In this document: positions 25,390 to 34,583 of the stretch, one piece after another | How the letters are laid out: each line of letters opens with the position of its first letter | Numbering within the stretch: the stretch's first letter is position 1 | Assembly (NCBI RefSeq): GCF_902859935.1 | Contig: NZ_CADIKI010000017.1 | Coordinates: forward strand, 62,001-126,000 | Length of the DNA: 64,000 nt | Direction of reading: 5' to 3' | DNA from: Paraburkholderia fynbosensis | Lineage (GTDB): Bacteria > Pseudomonadota > Gammaproteobacteria > Burkholderiales > Burkholderiaceae | Program-made: the position numbers and the translations under genes | The notes under the pieces: generated by a model | The model's database searches: none | What the model saw: the letters and a program-made list of their open reading frames with translations, nothing else | What the model was told of the DNA's origin: nothing

Positions 25390-26499
25390 TCACGCTGGCG
25401 CGGCATCGCGCGCTGGGAGCACGGCGCGGCCGGGACGGCTATAAGCGATTCGAAAGTTTAACATAACGAGCAAAAGCAGCAGGATCGCGGCCCCGCCGTT
25501 ATGCGCGACCGCGATCGGCAAAGGCCATTGCAGGACGATGTTCGACAGTCCGGTGACGAACTGGATCAGCACCACCAGCAGCATGCCGTTCGCCGGCGCA
25601 CGCAGCGATTCGAAGCGGCGCAGCTTCGCCGCGAACCACAACAGATACGCGATCACCACGAACGCAAACGTGCGATGCGTCCAGTGGATCGCAACCAGCG
25701 CGTCCTGGGTGATCACGTCGCCGTCGCCGGTCATGCCGAGCGCACGCCACAGGTGAAAGCCGTGCGCGAAGTCCATCTGCGGAATCCATTGGCCGTTGCA
25801 GGTCGGGAAGTCGGTGCACGCGAGCACCGCGTAGTTCGTGCTGACCCAGCCGCCCAACGCGATCTGCACGACCAGCAGCGCGAGGCCCGCCAGCGCCGCC
25901 GCGCGCCAGCGCGCGGCTTCGGGCTCGTAAGCCGGCAAGGGCGTGAGCCGCGCCGCCAGCCAGCCAAGCGTGCCGAGCAGCGCGAGGCCGAGCAGCAGGT
26001 GCGTCGTCACGATGACCGGTTGCAGCTTCATGGTCACGGTCCACGCGCCGAACGCGCCCTGCACGAGGATCAGCAACAGCAGCGAGGTCGGCCACCACGG
26101 CGACACATGCAGCGGGCGGCGTTTGATACGCGCGGTCCACGCAATGATCGTCTGCGCGATGATCAGCACGCCGATCGCCATCGCAAAGTAGCGGTGGATC
26201 ATTTCGATCCAGGCCTTCGTCATGCTGACCGGCCCGGTGGGCATTGCCTGATGTGCGGCCGAAATCGCCGCGTGCGCGATGAACGGCGACGAGGTACCGT
26301 AACAGCCCGGCCAATCCGGGCAGCCGAGTCCGGAATCGGTGAGGCGAGTGAAGCCGCCGAACATCACGAGATCGAGCGTGAGGAAGGTGGTCAGCCAGAC
26401 CAGCTTGCGGAATTTATTGTCGTCGGCCTTGACCCACACGTAGGACAGCGGCAACAACGCAATACACAAGCCGATCAGGGCCAGTTGCAATACGAACAT
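25390..26499 (-). CDS. ctaA: Heme A synthase
   Basis: Oxidises the methyl group of heme O to give heme A for the aa3 oxidase. 369 residues, eight helices in two four-helix halves. Conserved pieces include GGFTRLTDSGLGCPDWPGCYG, EMIHRYFAMAIG (heme-ligand His), VVTTHLLLGL, then the second-half pair ACTDFPTCNGQWIP and IHWTHRTFAF. Type with the Cys-containing loops. Part of the assembly operon; the start at 26499 is used because the first helix begins at once. Confidence 0.95.
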   Translation of the reverse strand: MFVLQLALIGLCIALLPLSYVWVKADDNKFRKLVWLTTFLTLDLVMFGGFTRLTDSGLGCPDWPGCYGTSSPFIAHAAISAAHQAMPTGPVSMTKAWIEMIHRYFAMAIGVLIIAQTIIAWTARIKRRPLHVSPWWPTSLLLLILVQGAFGAWTVTMKLQPVIVTTHLLLGLALLGTLGWLAARLTPLPAYEPEAARWRAAALAGLALLVVQIALGGWVSTNYAVLACTDFPTCNGQWIPQMDFAHGFHLWRALGMTGDGDVITQDALVAIHWTHRTFAFVVIAYLLWFAAKLRRFESLRAPANGMLLVVLIQFVTGLSNIVLQWPLPIAVAHNGGAAILLLLLVMLNFRIAYSRPGRAVLPARDAAPA

Positions 26500-26535
26500 C
26501 TTTTTTTACTCTGTCGTCTTAGCCTGGTTGCGGCG

Positions 26536-27198
26536 TCAGCCGATGCTCGACCATTTGAGCAGCTTGGTCACGTCGCCCTTGATCTTGCTGGGGTTCGGAT
26601 CTTTCGGAAAACGCATCATCAGATTGCCGTTCGGATCGACCATGTAGATGTGGTCGGTGATCTGGGTGCCCGTGTCGGCGGGCAGCCATGCGGACACCTG
26701 CGCTGGATCGGCGACCAGCATGTCGGTGTCCGGGTAGGCGGTTTGTATCACGTCGGCGACCTTGCCCGCATCGGTGCGTAGCCACACTTCCACGAGGCGC
26801 TGGCGTTCCGGGCCCTGAGCTGCGCGGATTTGTCGCATGAAGTAGAGCTTGGTGACACACGCTTTGTCGCATGCGCTATTGTCGACGGATACCAGCAGCC
26901 AGTGGCCGCGCAGCGTCGCCAACTTGAGCGGCTTGCCGTCTTCGCCGGTGACCACGAGCGAGTCGGGAATCGGCCGCTGCGGCTCGACCAGCGTGCCATA
27001 GCTCGTGCTGCCGCCATTCGGCTTGACCACGTAGTACATGAAATACGACACGGCGATCGGCGCGGCGCAGATGATCGTCAGCAGCAGCAGCATCCAGCGG
27101 CCGCGCTGCCAGGAACCTTTGCCATTGGGTTGGCCGGGCATCGCTTTCGATGCAGCGGGTTTGCCGGCTCGCGGCGAACGGGGAGATTGCGTCGACAC
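26536..27198 (-). CDS. Membrane-anchored Sco-like thioredoxin-fold protein
   Basis: A 220-residue protein with a basic N-terminus, one membrane anchor (about 35-57) and a periplasmic thioredoxin-like domain. It keeps the Sco copper ligands: Cys110 and Cys114 in CDKAC and His183 in TDHIYMVDPNG, but the rest is divergent. It sits between SURF1 and ctaA in the oxidase assembly operon, which supports a role in copper or thiol handling for CuA. This is a second Sco-type protein besides the lipoprotein at the end of the operon; the division of labour is not readable from sequence. Confidence 0.82.
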   Translation of the reverse strand: MSTQSPRSPRAGKPAASKAMPGQPNGKGSWQRGRWMLLLLTIICAAPIAVSYFMYYVVKPNGGSTSYGTLVEPQRPIPDSLVVTGEDGKPLKLATLRGHWLLVSVDNSACDKACVTKLYFMRQIRAAQGPERQRLVEVWLRTDAGKVADVIQTAYPDTDMLVADPAQVSAWLPADTGTQITDHIYMVDPNGNLMMRFPKDPNPSKIKGDVTKLLKWSSIG

Positions 27199-27357
27199 TA
27201 CAGGACCTCTTTCAATGATTGCGCGGCCTGGCCGTTATTTACCGGACCGTCAAGCCGAATGTGCTGCGTCACGCGCGCAGCGTGTGCTCTGTTTCGCCAC
27301 GCACCCCGCGCGTTGCTCTTTCTCACGACGCGGCCCGAGCGCAGGCCATATTTCCGG

Positions 27358-28074
27358 TTACGCGCCCGGTGCATGCTCTTTCTTGCCGGCGCGGCGCGCG
27401 GCGTACAGCCCAAAGGCCAGCGCCGCGGCCGCCATGCCCCACCACTGGAACATGTAGCCGTAGTTGCGCTCGACACCACTTGTCGGCGCGGGCCAGTCGC
27501 GCACCAGTTTGTCGCCGTCGTCGCTCAGTTGCTGAATCACGAACGACTGCAACGGCAGCCCGGTTTCCGCGGCATACGCGGCGATATCCAGATTCTGGCG
27601 GATCAGTTGATGCGCGGCCGAACCGCCCTGCCCCAGCTCGAACGCGCGCGACGCGTCGGCCCGCGCGATCCCTTCGATCTCGATTTCGCCTTGCGGCGTC
27701 GTGTACGGCGCGATGGTCTCGCGACTACGCATGTTGCGCGGCAGCCAGCCGCGGTTGACCAGCACATACCCGCCGTCGGCCAGTTTAAAAGGCATCACGA
27801 CGTAAAAGCCCGGTTGATCGTTATACGGACGATTATCCAGGTACACGACCTTGCCCGCGACAAAACTGCCGCGCGCCTTCACGCGATGAAATTCGACGTC
27901 CTTCAGTTCGACCGGCGCGGCACTCACCGGCTGCGCGGGCGCGTTTTCGAACTGCGTGATGTGCGCTTCGAGCGCTTCCTTTTGATGCGCGCGCTCGCGC
28001 TGCCAGAAACCGAGCCGCACGGTCACGACGATCACCAGCAGAATCAGCAGCGCGGGAATCAGCCGGAACTTCAT
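27358..28074 (-). CDS. SURF1 family cytochrome oxidase assembly protein
   Basis: A 238-residue SURF1/Shy1 protein: helix at about 5-22, periplasmic domain with RLGFWQRERAHQKEAL, VYLDNRPYNDQPGFYVVMP, VLVNRGWLPRN and a second helix with NYGYMFQWWGMAAAALAFG. The family helps insert heme a or a3 into subunit I. The start at 28074 lies behind GGAG. First gene of the leftward assembly operon, divergent from the small membrane protein at 28186. Confidence 0.92.
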   Translation of the reverse strand: MKFRLIPALLILLVIVVTVRLGFWQRERAHQKEALEAHITQFENAPAQPVSAAPVELKDVEFHRVKARGSFVAGKVVYLDNRPYNDQPGFYVVMPFKLADGGYVLVNRGWLPRNMRSRETIAPYTTPQGEIEIEGIARADASRAFELGQGGSAAHQLIRQNLDIAAYAAETGLPLQSFVIQQLSDDGDKLVRDWPAPTSGVERNYGYMFQWWGMAAAALAFGLYAARRAGKKEHAPGA

Positions 28075-28185
28075 CGAACATGCTCCGACACGGCTTGCGG
28101 CACCCGCTGGAACCGCCGGCAAACGCTCACGCACGGTGCGATAATAAACTTCTTGCCTCTGCGCTTCCTGGTTTCAACCAGTTCC

Positions 28186-28395
28186 ATGCACATTCTCGTT
28201 CCCATTGCCTTCGCTCTGATCATCGCCAGCATGGTGTCGGCGCTGTACTTCATGATGCATGACAAGGGCAAAACCAAGCGGATGGTCTGGTCGCTCGCCA
28301 CACGGGTGGGCCTGTCGATCTCGCTGTTTCTGTTCATCCTGTTCGCACACTGGATGGGCTGGATTCAATCGACCGGTATTCCTTACGGGCGTTGA
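28186..28395 (+). CDS. Small two-helix membrane protein (DUF2909 family)
   Basis: 69 residues, two membrane helices (about 3-24 and 40-60) joined by a short basic cytoplasmic loop DKGKTKRMVW. The composition and the place between the SURF1 and ctaE genes match the twin-transmembrane DUF2909 proteins of beta- and gamma-proteobacterial oxidase loci. Function unknown; assembly of or association with the oxidase is inferred from position only. Confidence 0.82.
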   Translation: MHILVPIAFALIIASMVSALYFMMHDKGKTKRMVWSLATRVGLSISLFLFILFAHWMGWIQSTGIPYGR

Positions 28396-28449
28396 CCGAG
28401 TACGGCGGACGAACCCTCGCGCTGCCGACCGCAGCCACTCGCAGCCAAA

Positions 28450-28482
28450 CAAAACGCCGCCCTGACAGGGTCGAGGGCGGCG
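28450..28482 (-). terminator. ctaE operon terminator
   Basis: Nine-bp stem CGCCGCCCT / AGGGCGGCG. Read leftward it is followed by TTTTGTTT, so it ends the oxidase structural operon beyond ctaE. Confidence 0.75.
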
Positions 28483-28585
28483 CGGCTTACGTGCTTGCAT
28501 GCTGCTGGTGCGCCCCGCCCCGAAGAGCCTCGCGCGAACGGCCTGCACGCGGTCCGGTTAGCCGGTCGGCGCAGGCCAAACTCCG

Positions 28586-29443
28586 TTACAGCCAGTACAC
28601 GACGACGTACAACCCGAGCCACACGACGTCCACGAAGTGCCAGTACCATGCGGCGCCTTCGAACGCGAAGTGATGCTCCGCCGTGAAGTGGCCACGGATC
28701 AAGCGTGCCAGCACCACCGCCAGCATCGTGCCGCCGAGGAACACGTGGAAACCGTGGAAGCCCGTCAGCAGGAAGAACGTCGAACCATACACGCCCGACG
28801 ACAGCGTCAGATTCAGTTCGTTGTACGCGTGGAAATACTCGAAACCTTGCAGGAATAGGAAGCTGACGCCGAGCACGAGCGTCGCCGCTAACCAGACGAT
28901 CGCCTTCTTGCGATGATTTTCACGCAGCGCGTGGTGCGAAACCGTCAGCGTGGCGCCCGAGGACAACAGCAGCGCCGTGTTGATGGTCGGCACCGGCCAC
29001 GGCTGCATCGACTTGTAGGTCGACACGAGCGCAGCCGGTCCGTTGTTCGGCCACACCGCCGAGAAATCCGGCCAGATCAGCTTGTAATCGAGACTGCCGA
29101 GTTGATGCATCGCGATTTCACGCGCATAGAACAGCGCACCGAAAAACGCGCCGAAGAACATCACTTCGGAGAAGATGAACCAGCTCATACTCCAGCGATA
29201 CGACTTGTCGACGTTCTTGCCGTACATGCCGCCTTCCGACTCGGCGATCGCGTCGCCAAACCAGTGCCACAGCGTAAAGAGCAGCCACAACAAACCGGCG
29301 AAGACGCCGATCGGCGCCCAGCTTTGTTCGTTGATCCAGGCCGCAAGCGATCCGAGCATGACCAGCAAGCCGGTGGCGGCGCTGATTGGATGCCGCGACG
29401 GATGCGGTACGAAATAGTACGGGCTCTCGTTTTGACCGCTCAT
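28586..29443 (-). CDS. ctaE: Cytochrome c oxidase subunit III
   Basis: A 285-residue seven-helix membrane subunit. Begins SPYYFVPHPSRHPI; carries YRWSMSWFIFSEVMFFGAFFGALFYAR (the helix with the conserved Glu near the lipid pocket), FLFLQGFEYFHAYNE and GFHGFHVFLGG, ending HFVDVVWLGLYVVVYWL. It has no metal centre but protects subunit I and the proton path. Last gene of the ctaC-ctaD-ctaG-ctaE operon. Confidence 0.96.
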   Translation of the reverse strand: MSGQNESPYYFVPHPSRHPISAATGLLVMLGSLAAWINEQSWAPIGVFAGLLWLLFTLWHWFGDAIAESEGGMYGKNVDKSYRWSMSWFIFSEVMFFGAFFGALFYAREIAMHQLGSLDYKLIWPDFSAVWPNNGPAALVSTYKSMQPWPVPTINTALLLSSGATLTVSHHALRENHRKKAIVWLAATLVLGVSFLFLQGFEYFHAYNELNLTLSSGVYGSTFFLLTGFHGFHVFLGGTMLAVVLARLIRGHFTAEHHFAFEGAAWYWHFVDVVWLGLYVVVYWL

Positions 29444-29581
29444 TCTTGATTCTCCACTTCAGTCCAGTTGTTCCGGAATCACCGGCTGTATCTTCGGCGG
29501 CGCGTCGATACCGCACCGCTTCGCTCTAATTCGTGGGCCCTGCTTCGTCCTGCCCTGCTCGCTGCGTGTGCGCCCGAACGT

Positions 29582-29791
29582 CTATCCCACCACGACGCGC
29601 ACGACCAGGATCAGCACGCCAATCAGGATAGCCGTGGCGATCAGCGCCGCCGCGATCACATGCAGCGGATTTAACTGCGTCGCATCCGCTTCCAGATCGC
29701 GGCGCTTGCGCACGCCGAAAAACGACCACAGCACGGCCCGCATCGACTGACCGAAACTACTCTTGCGCGGACTGCCGCCGTTCTCGCTCAT
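29582..29791 (-). CDS. Small membrane protein (DUF2970)
   Basis: 69 residues: a basic cytoplasmic half (GQSMRAVLWSFFGVRKRRDLE) and one C-terminal helix (HVIAAALIATAILIGVLILVV). This is the DUF2970 family, regularly found between ctaG and ctaE in beta-proteobacteria. Function unknown. The gene is short and lies inside a longer open stretch, so it is easy to miss. Confidence 0.85.
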   Translation of the reverse strand: MSENGGSPRKSSFGQSMRAVLWSFFGVRKRRDLEADATQLNPLHVIAAALIATAILIGVLILVVRVVVG

Positions 29792-29826
29792 CTTGTCTCG
29801 TCTTCCTTCGCCCGCGGCTCGCGCCA

Positions 29827-30441
29827 TCAGGCGGGATTGGCCGCAATTGCCGCCGTATCGGCCGTGGGCCCCGCGCTCCCGGCCTTCGCCGCTGCCGGCG
29901 TGCTCAACTCGAAGAACGTGTACGACAACGTGATCGTCTTCACATCCTTCGGCAACTTCGGATCGACCGCGAACACCACCGGCATCCGTTTGGTCTGATT
30001 CGCTGTCAACGTCTGCTGCGTAAAGCAAAAGCACTCGATCTTCTTGAAGTACTCGGTAGCCTGCTTCGGCGCGTAGCTCGGAATCGCTTGCGCCTGAATC
30101 GTGCGCGCCTGTTCGTTGCTCACCTCGTACATCACCGTCGTGACTTCGCCCGGATGCACGTCGAGGCTGCGCTGCTCCGGCTTGAAACCCAACGGGCCGC
30201 GCGCGTTTGCGTCGAACTCGATCGAAATCGTGCGGCTCATGTCGACCTGCGTATTCTTCGCCTCGCGCGCCGTGGCATCGCGCTGCACGAGGTTGTTCAC
30301 GCCGGTGATCTGGCAGATCGCGCGATACATCGGTATCAGCGCGAAGCCGAAACCGAACATCATCAAGGCGACGATGAACAGCTTGATCAGCATCGAACGG
30401 TTGAAAGAGCGGTCGGCCTGAGCCGGCGGTTGCGTCGACAT
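29827..30441 (-). CDS. ctaG: Cytochrome c oxidase assembly protein CtaG (Cox11)
   Basis: Delivers copper to the CuB site of subunit I. 204 residues: an N-terminal helix (about 16-38) followed by a periplasmic immunoglobulin-like domain with the copper-binding ECFCFTQQ segment and the strand VDPKLPKDVKTITLSYTFFE. The start at 30441 is preferred (MSTQPP) because a GAGG site precedes it by 6 nt; an ATG six bases upstream is also possible. It is cotranscribed with the 44-residue assembly protein and ctaD. Confidence 0.94.
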   Translation of the reverse strand: MSTQPPAQADRSFNRSMLIKLFIVALMMFGFGFALIPMYRAICQITGVNNLVQRDATAREAKNTQVDMSRTISIEFDANARGPLGFKPEQRSLDVHPGEVTTVMYEVSNEQARTIQAQAIPSYAPKQATEYFKKIECFCFTQQTLTANQTKRMPVVFAVDPKLPKDVKTITLSYTFFELSTPAAAKAGSAGPTADTAAIAANPA

Positions 30442-30489
30442 CTCCATCCTCAACAAACCTGCATACAGACTCGAACGGCCAAGGCTGCC

Positions 30490-30624
30490 TCAGGCGAACC
30501 AGCACTGCTTGATGATGACGCTCGCGAAAAAGATCGCTGCGATGGCGAACATCACAAGACCTATTCGCCTGTTGCCCGCGCGGATCTGCTCCGGTGTACG
30601 TCGTTCCTGTGGATTGCGCGTCAT
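30490..30624 (-). CDS. Cytochrome oxidase small assembly protein (44 residues)
   Basis: A 44-residue one-helix peptide: basic head MTRNPQERRTPEQIRAGNRR, helix IGLVMFAIAAIFFASVIIKQ and tail CWFA. It sits between ctaD and ctaG, the normal place of the small oxidase assembly peptides of beta-proteobacteria. The ATG at 30624 gives a basic N-terminus and a clean membrane segment. Role inferred from position and composition. Confidence 0.78.
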   Translation of the reverse strand: MTRNPQERRTPEQIRAGNRRIGLVMFAIAAIFFASVIIKQCWFA

Positions 30625-30741
30625 GCTCGACTTTCTGAATACTTTCCGTGACTGGCGGGTTGCGGCCGCCGCCCGGCGGGTGCCCGGTTCCACGCCACGC
30701 AGTAATGCGACGCCGGAGCCGGGCATCTCGCCGAAGACCGA

Positions 30742-32355
30742 TTATTCGACGGTCGGCGGATGTTCGAACGTGTGGAATGGAGCCGGGCTCGGCACGGTCC
30801 ACTCGAGGCCCGTTGCGCCGTCCCACGGCTTGTCGCCGGCTTCTTCGTGCTCGCCGCCGCCACGGTAGGCCGGCAGCGCAACCGCGAACAGGAAGTAGAC
30901 CTGCGCCAGACCGAAGCCGAATGCGCCGATCGAGATGACCTGGTTCCAGTCGGTGAATTGAGCCGGGTAGTCGGCGTAACGACGCGGCATACCGGCGAGA
31001 CCGACGAAGTGCATCGGCAGGAACGCGAGGTTGAAGAAGAACATCGACGCCCAGAAGTGGATCTTGCCGCGTGTTTCGTTGTACATCCAGCCGGTCCACT
31101 TCGGCGACCAGTAGTACCAGCCGGCGAACAGCGCGAACAGCGAGCCCGCCACCAGCACGTAGTGGAAGTGCGCGACCACGAAGTAGGTGCCGTGGTACTG
31201 GATGTCGAGCGGCGCCATCGCCAGCATCAGACCCGACAGACCACCGAACGTGAACACCAGCAGGAAGCCGACTGCGAACAGCATCGGCGTTTCGAAGCTC
31301 AACGAACCGCGCCACATCGTCGCGACCCAGTTGAACACCTTCACGCCGGTCGGCACCGCGATCAGCATCGTCGCGTACATGAAGAACAATTGGCCCGTCA
31401 CCGGCATGCCGGTCGTGAACATGTGGTGCGCCCAGACCATGAACGACAGAATCGCGATCGACGCGGTCGCGTACACCATCGAGCTATAGCCGAACAGCGG
31501 CTTGCGCGAGAACGCCGGGATCACCTGCGACACGATCCCGAACGCCGGCAAGATCATGATGTACACCTCGGGGTGCCCGAAGAACCAGAAGATGTGCTGG
31601 TACATCACCGGGTCGCCGCCGCCTGCCGCGTTGAAGAACGACGTGCCGAAGTGGCGATCGAACAGCACCATCGTGATCGCGCCAGCCAGAACCGGCATCA
31701 CGGCGATCAGCAGGTACGCGGTGATCAGCCATGTCCACACGAACATCGGCATCTTCATCAGCGTGAGGCCGGGTGCGCGCATGTTCAGGATCGTCACGAC
31801 GATGTTGATGCCGCCCATGATCGACGAAGCACCCATCAGGTGGATCGCGAAAATCGCGAAGTCCATGCCCGGGCCCATCTGCGTGGACAACGGTGCGTAG
31901 AGCGTCCAGCCCGCAGCGGTTGCGCCGCCCGGCGAGAAGAACGAACCGACCAGCAGCACCGCCGCCACCGGCAGCAGCCAGAAGCTGAAGTTGTTCATCC
32001 GCGCGAAAGCCATGTCCGATGCGCCGATCTGCAGCGGCACCATCCAGTTCGCGAAACCGACGAAGGCCGGCATGATCGCGCCGAACACCATGATCAGGCC
32101 GTGCATGGTGGTCAACTGGTTGAAGAACTCGGGACGCATGATCTGCAGACCCGGCTCGAACAGCTCGGCACGGATGCCCAGCGCCATCACGCCTCCGGAG
32201 AGGAACATGGTGAACGAGAAGATCAGGTACAGCGTACCGATGTCCTTGTGATTGGTTGCGAACAGCCAACGGCGCCAGCCATGCGGTGTTTCGTGGGCAT
32301 GGTCGCCGTGCACGTGCTCGTGGCCCGCGACTACATCGTGTCCGATGCTAGACAT
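30742..32355 (-). CDS. ctaD: Cytochrome c oxidase subunit I (aa3 type)
   Basis: Catalytic heme-copper subunit, 537 residues, twelve helices. Signatures: TMHGLIMVFGAIMPAF (low-spin heme ligand His), HIFWFFGHPEVYIMILPAFG (CuB His and the cross-linked Tyr; the GHPEVYI Glu of the D-channel marks type A1), VWAHHMFTTGMP (two CuB His) and THYFVVAHFHYVLVAG-like VVAHFHYVLVAGSLF (heme a3 and a ligands). Reduces O2 to water while pumping protons. Preceded by ctaC (44 nt). Confidence 0.97.
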   Translation of the reverse strand: MSSIGHDVVAGHEHVHGDHAHETPHGWRRWLFATNHKDIGTLYLIFSFTMFLSGGVMALGIRAELFEPGLQIMRPEFFNQLTTMHGLIMVFGAIMPAFVGFANWMVPLQIGASDMAFARMNNFSFWLLPVAAVLLVGSFFSPGGATAAGWTLYAPLSTQMGPGMDFAIFAIHLMGASSIMGGINIVVTILNMRAPGLTLMKMPMFVWTWLITAYLLIAVMPVLAGAITMVLFDRHFGTSFFNAAGGGDPVMYQHIFWFFGHPEVYIMILPAFGIVSQVIPAFSRKPLFGYSSMVYATASIAILSFMVWAHHMFTTGMPVTGQLFFMYATMLIAVPTGVKVFNWVATMWRGSLSFETPMLFAVGFLLVFTFGGLSGLMLAMAPLDIQYHGTYFVVAHFHYVLVAGSLFALFAGWYYWSPKWTGWMYNETRGKIHFWASMFFFNLAFLPMHFVGLAGMPRRYADYPAQFTDWNQVISIGAFGFGLAQVYFLFAVALPAYRGGGEHEEAGDKPWDGATGLEWTVPSPAPFHTFEHPPTVE

Positions 32356-32399
32356 GACAATCTCCTAAAGCGAATTCTGCGGTGCTGATCATGAACACG

Positions 32400-33986
32400 T
32401 CAGGCAGCCGGGCTGATCTGAACACGCCGGGCCTCTTTCGCGTCGGTGCCGCCCGTGATCGTTTCCGGCTTCTTCAAAATAATGTGGTCTTCGGCAATGC
32501 CGGCTGCTTTCAGTGCGTCGCGCACGGCTTCGGCACGACTCTTCGCGAGCTTCGCGTTGAGGTCGGCGGAGCCGGTGGCGTCGGTGAAGCCCGACAGCGT
32601 GAATTTTGCGTCCGGATGCGCCTTCGCGTAGGCCGCGGCCGCGTCGACCGCCGCCTGCGCGTCGGCCGGCAGCGTGCTCTTGCCCGTTTCGAAGTAGATG
32701 CTTGCCGGCAGTGCAGCCTGCGTTGCAACCGCGTTGTCCGAACTGGACGCAGCACCTTCCGCGCCCGAAGCCGCCGTTGCACCGCTGGCTGCGGCACCCG
32801 CGTCGGCCAGATGGTTGCCGCCTTCCGGCAGCTTGCCGTTGCGGGCATCCGCAACCTGCTTCGGCTGGAGAATGTCGCCGGTGTGGTTGCCCCACGAGTT
32901 GCGCTCGTACGTGACCACCGATGCGATTTCGACGTCGTTCAACGTCGGCGCCCACGAAGGCATCGCGTTTTTGCCCTTCAGCACGAGGCTCACGTGCTCG
33001 GCGATCGCGCCATTGGCGATTTTGCTGCCATCGAGCGCCGGGAAGGCGCCTGCGCCCTTGCCGGTCGGCTGGTGGCAGACCGCGCAGTTCGCCGCGTACA
33101 CCTTGCCGCCGCGCTCCATCAGCTCGGCCATCGTGTAGGTTTTGTTGGGATCGTCCTGGCCAGCGGCCATTTTCTTCTTCTCGGCGTCGACCCACTTCGC
33201 GTAGTCGTCGGCGGAAAGCACTTCGACCACTACCGGCATGAACGCGTGTTCCTTGCCGCACAGCTCAGTACAGAAGCCGCGGAACGTGCCGATCCGGTTA
33301 GCCTTGAACCACGTGTCGCGCACGAAACCCGGAATCGCGTCCTGCTTCACGCCGAAGGCCGGCACGTACCAGGAGTGGACCACGTCGTTCGCGGTGGTGA
33401 TGATGCGGATTTTCTTGTCGACCGGAACGACCAGCGGATTGTCGACTTCCTGCAGATACAGCGTGGAAATCGGCTTGTGGCCATCGGTTTCCGCGCGCGG
33501 CGTAGCCAGTGTGGACAGGAAGTTGATGCCCTCGCCCGGACCCTTCACGTAGTCGTAGCCCCATTTCCACTGGTAGCCCGTGACCTTGATCGTGAGGTCG
33601 GCGTTCGTGGTGTCTTTCATCGCGACGACGGTGCGGGTGGCGGGCAGCGCCATCAGCACGACGATGACGAACGGCACGATCGTCCAGATGATTTCGACGG
33701 TAGTGCTTTCGTGGAAATTCGAAGCCTTGTGGCCCTTCGATTTGCGGTGCGCGAAGATCGAATAGAACATGACGGCGAACACGCCGACAAAGATCACCGT
33801 GCAAAGAGCCAGCATGAACATGTGGAGGCTGAAGAGCTCCTCGGCGATTCTCGTCGCAGGCGGCTGGAGATTGATCGCGTTGACGGCAGGGCCGCCCGGA
33901 GCATCGCCCACTGCCAGGGCGGCGCCGGCGAAAAGCAGTCCGCTCATCGCCAGCACGCTCATGAGCGCTCGCTTGATTGTTTTCAT
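32400..33986 (-). CDS. ctaC: Cytochrome c oxidase subunit II fused to cytochrome c and OmpA-like domains
   Basis: Electron-entry subunit of the aa3 oxidase, 528 residues with three periplasmic modules. Signal 1-26; helices about 52-76 and 97-118; CuA cupredoxin with ligands His204, Cys239, Glu241, Cys243, His247 and Met250 (GFCTELCGKEHAFM). A class I cytochrome c follows: CAVCH 301-305 with likely axial Met342. After a Ser/Ala/Gly linker (393-425), residues 428-524 form an OmpA-like domain (IYFETGKSTLP, LSGFTDATGSADLN, EARRVQI) with the Asp and Arg positions that bind peptidoglycan. The start at 33986 has an AGGAAG site. Most subunit II proteins stop after the CuA or cytochrome c domain. Confidence 0.94.
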   Translation of the reverse strand: MKTIKRALMSVLAMSGLLFAGAALAVGDAPGGPAVNAINLQPPATRIAEELFSLHMFMLALCTVIFVGVFAVMFYSIFAHRKSKGHKASNFHESTTVEIIWTIVPFVIVVLMALPATRTVVAMKDTTNADLTIKVTGYQWKWGYDYVKGPGEGINFLSTLATPRAETDGHKPISTLYLQEVDNPLVVPVDKKIRIITTANDVVHSWYVPAFGVKQDAIPGFVRDTWFKANRIGTFRGFCTELCGKEHAFMPVVVEVLSADDYAKWVDAEKKKMAAGQDDPNKTYTMAELMERGGKVYAANCAVCHQPTGKGAGAFPALDGSKIANGAIAEHVSLVLKGKNAMPSWAPTLNDVEIASVVTYERNSWGNHTGDILQPKQVADARNGKLPEGGNHLADAGAAASGATAASGAEGAASSSDNAVATQAALPASIYFETGKSTLPADAQAAVDAAAAYAKAHPDAKFTLSGFTDATGSADLNAKLAKSRAEAVRDALKAAGIAEDHIILKKPETITGGTDAKEARRVQISPAA

Positions 33987-34076
33987 AGCTTCCTTACCCA
34001 AATTTTCCATTCAAACCCTCGACCCCGCTGGCAGCCTCTCTCGCACTCCCCTTGAACGCCGCGTGACTCGCCCCAT

Positions 34077-34583
34077 CTAACAGCGGGAGAGCCACATACG
34101 CAATTCGCCTGCGAACTGCGCGCGCCGATACTGCGCGAGATGTTGCCCGATCATGATCGTCTGGCCGCGCGAGACCAGTTTGATCTGGTCACGCGGCGTT
34201 GCGCCCGGCTCGATCCGCACCCAGCGCGGATTGAATTCAAACTGCGTGAGCTGCTCGGCGCTGACTTGCTCGATTACCAACCGGCTCTGGAACAACCGGA
34301 TACGTTCGTAATCGACAGCATGACGCGCATAAATGGCAAAGGCGATGCCCACCGCGAGCAATTCGATACCGGTGAACGGCAACACCAGCCAAGCGCCGAC
34401 TAGAACCAGCATGAAAGCAATTGCCAGCGAGAACAGCGCAAGCGAAACGTAGAGACAGATGAACTGCCGGGGCGATATCGAACAGTTGCGCTTCATCGTC
34501 CAGTCTTTGAGAACCGGTTCTGAATCCGCCAGCAGATCTGATGCGCCCACCGCTGCCTCCTGCGAATCGCCAACTTCGGCCAT
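34077..34583 (-). CDS. DUF2244 family membrane protein
   Basis: 168 residues from the ATG at 34583, with two helices (about 40-58 and 62-82) following KRNCSISPRQFICLYVSLAL and a C-terminal soluble part (WVRIEPGATPRDQIKLVSRGQ, GELRMWLSRC). This is DUF2244, commonly found directly before ctaC. Function unknown; the constant neighbour suggests a part in oxidase biogenesis. The start is uncertain: the open frame reaches 34691 but that portion looks non-coding. It leads the ctaC operon. Confidence 0.78.
   Translation of the reverse strand: MAEVGDSQEAAVGASDLLADSEPVLKDWTMKRNCSISPRQFICLYVSLALFSLAIAFMLVLVGAWLVLPFTGIELLAVGIAFAIYARHAVDYERIRLFQSRLVIEQVSAEQLTQFEFNPRWVRIEPGATPRDQIKLVSRGQTIMIGQHLAQYRRAQFAGELRMWLSRC

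Noticed and set aside
30760..32388. A 542-codon plus-strand frame opposite ctaD
   Set aside because: Very high Arg, His and Gln content and no family features; ctaD on the other strand is unambiguous.
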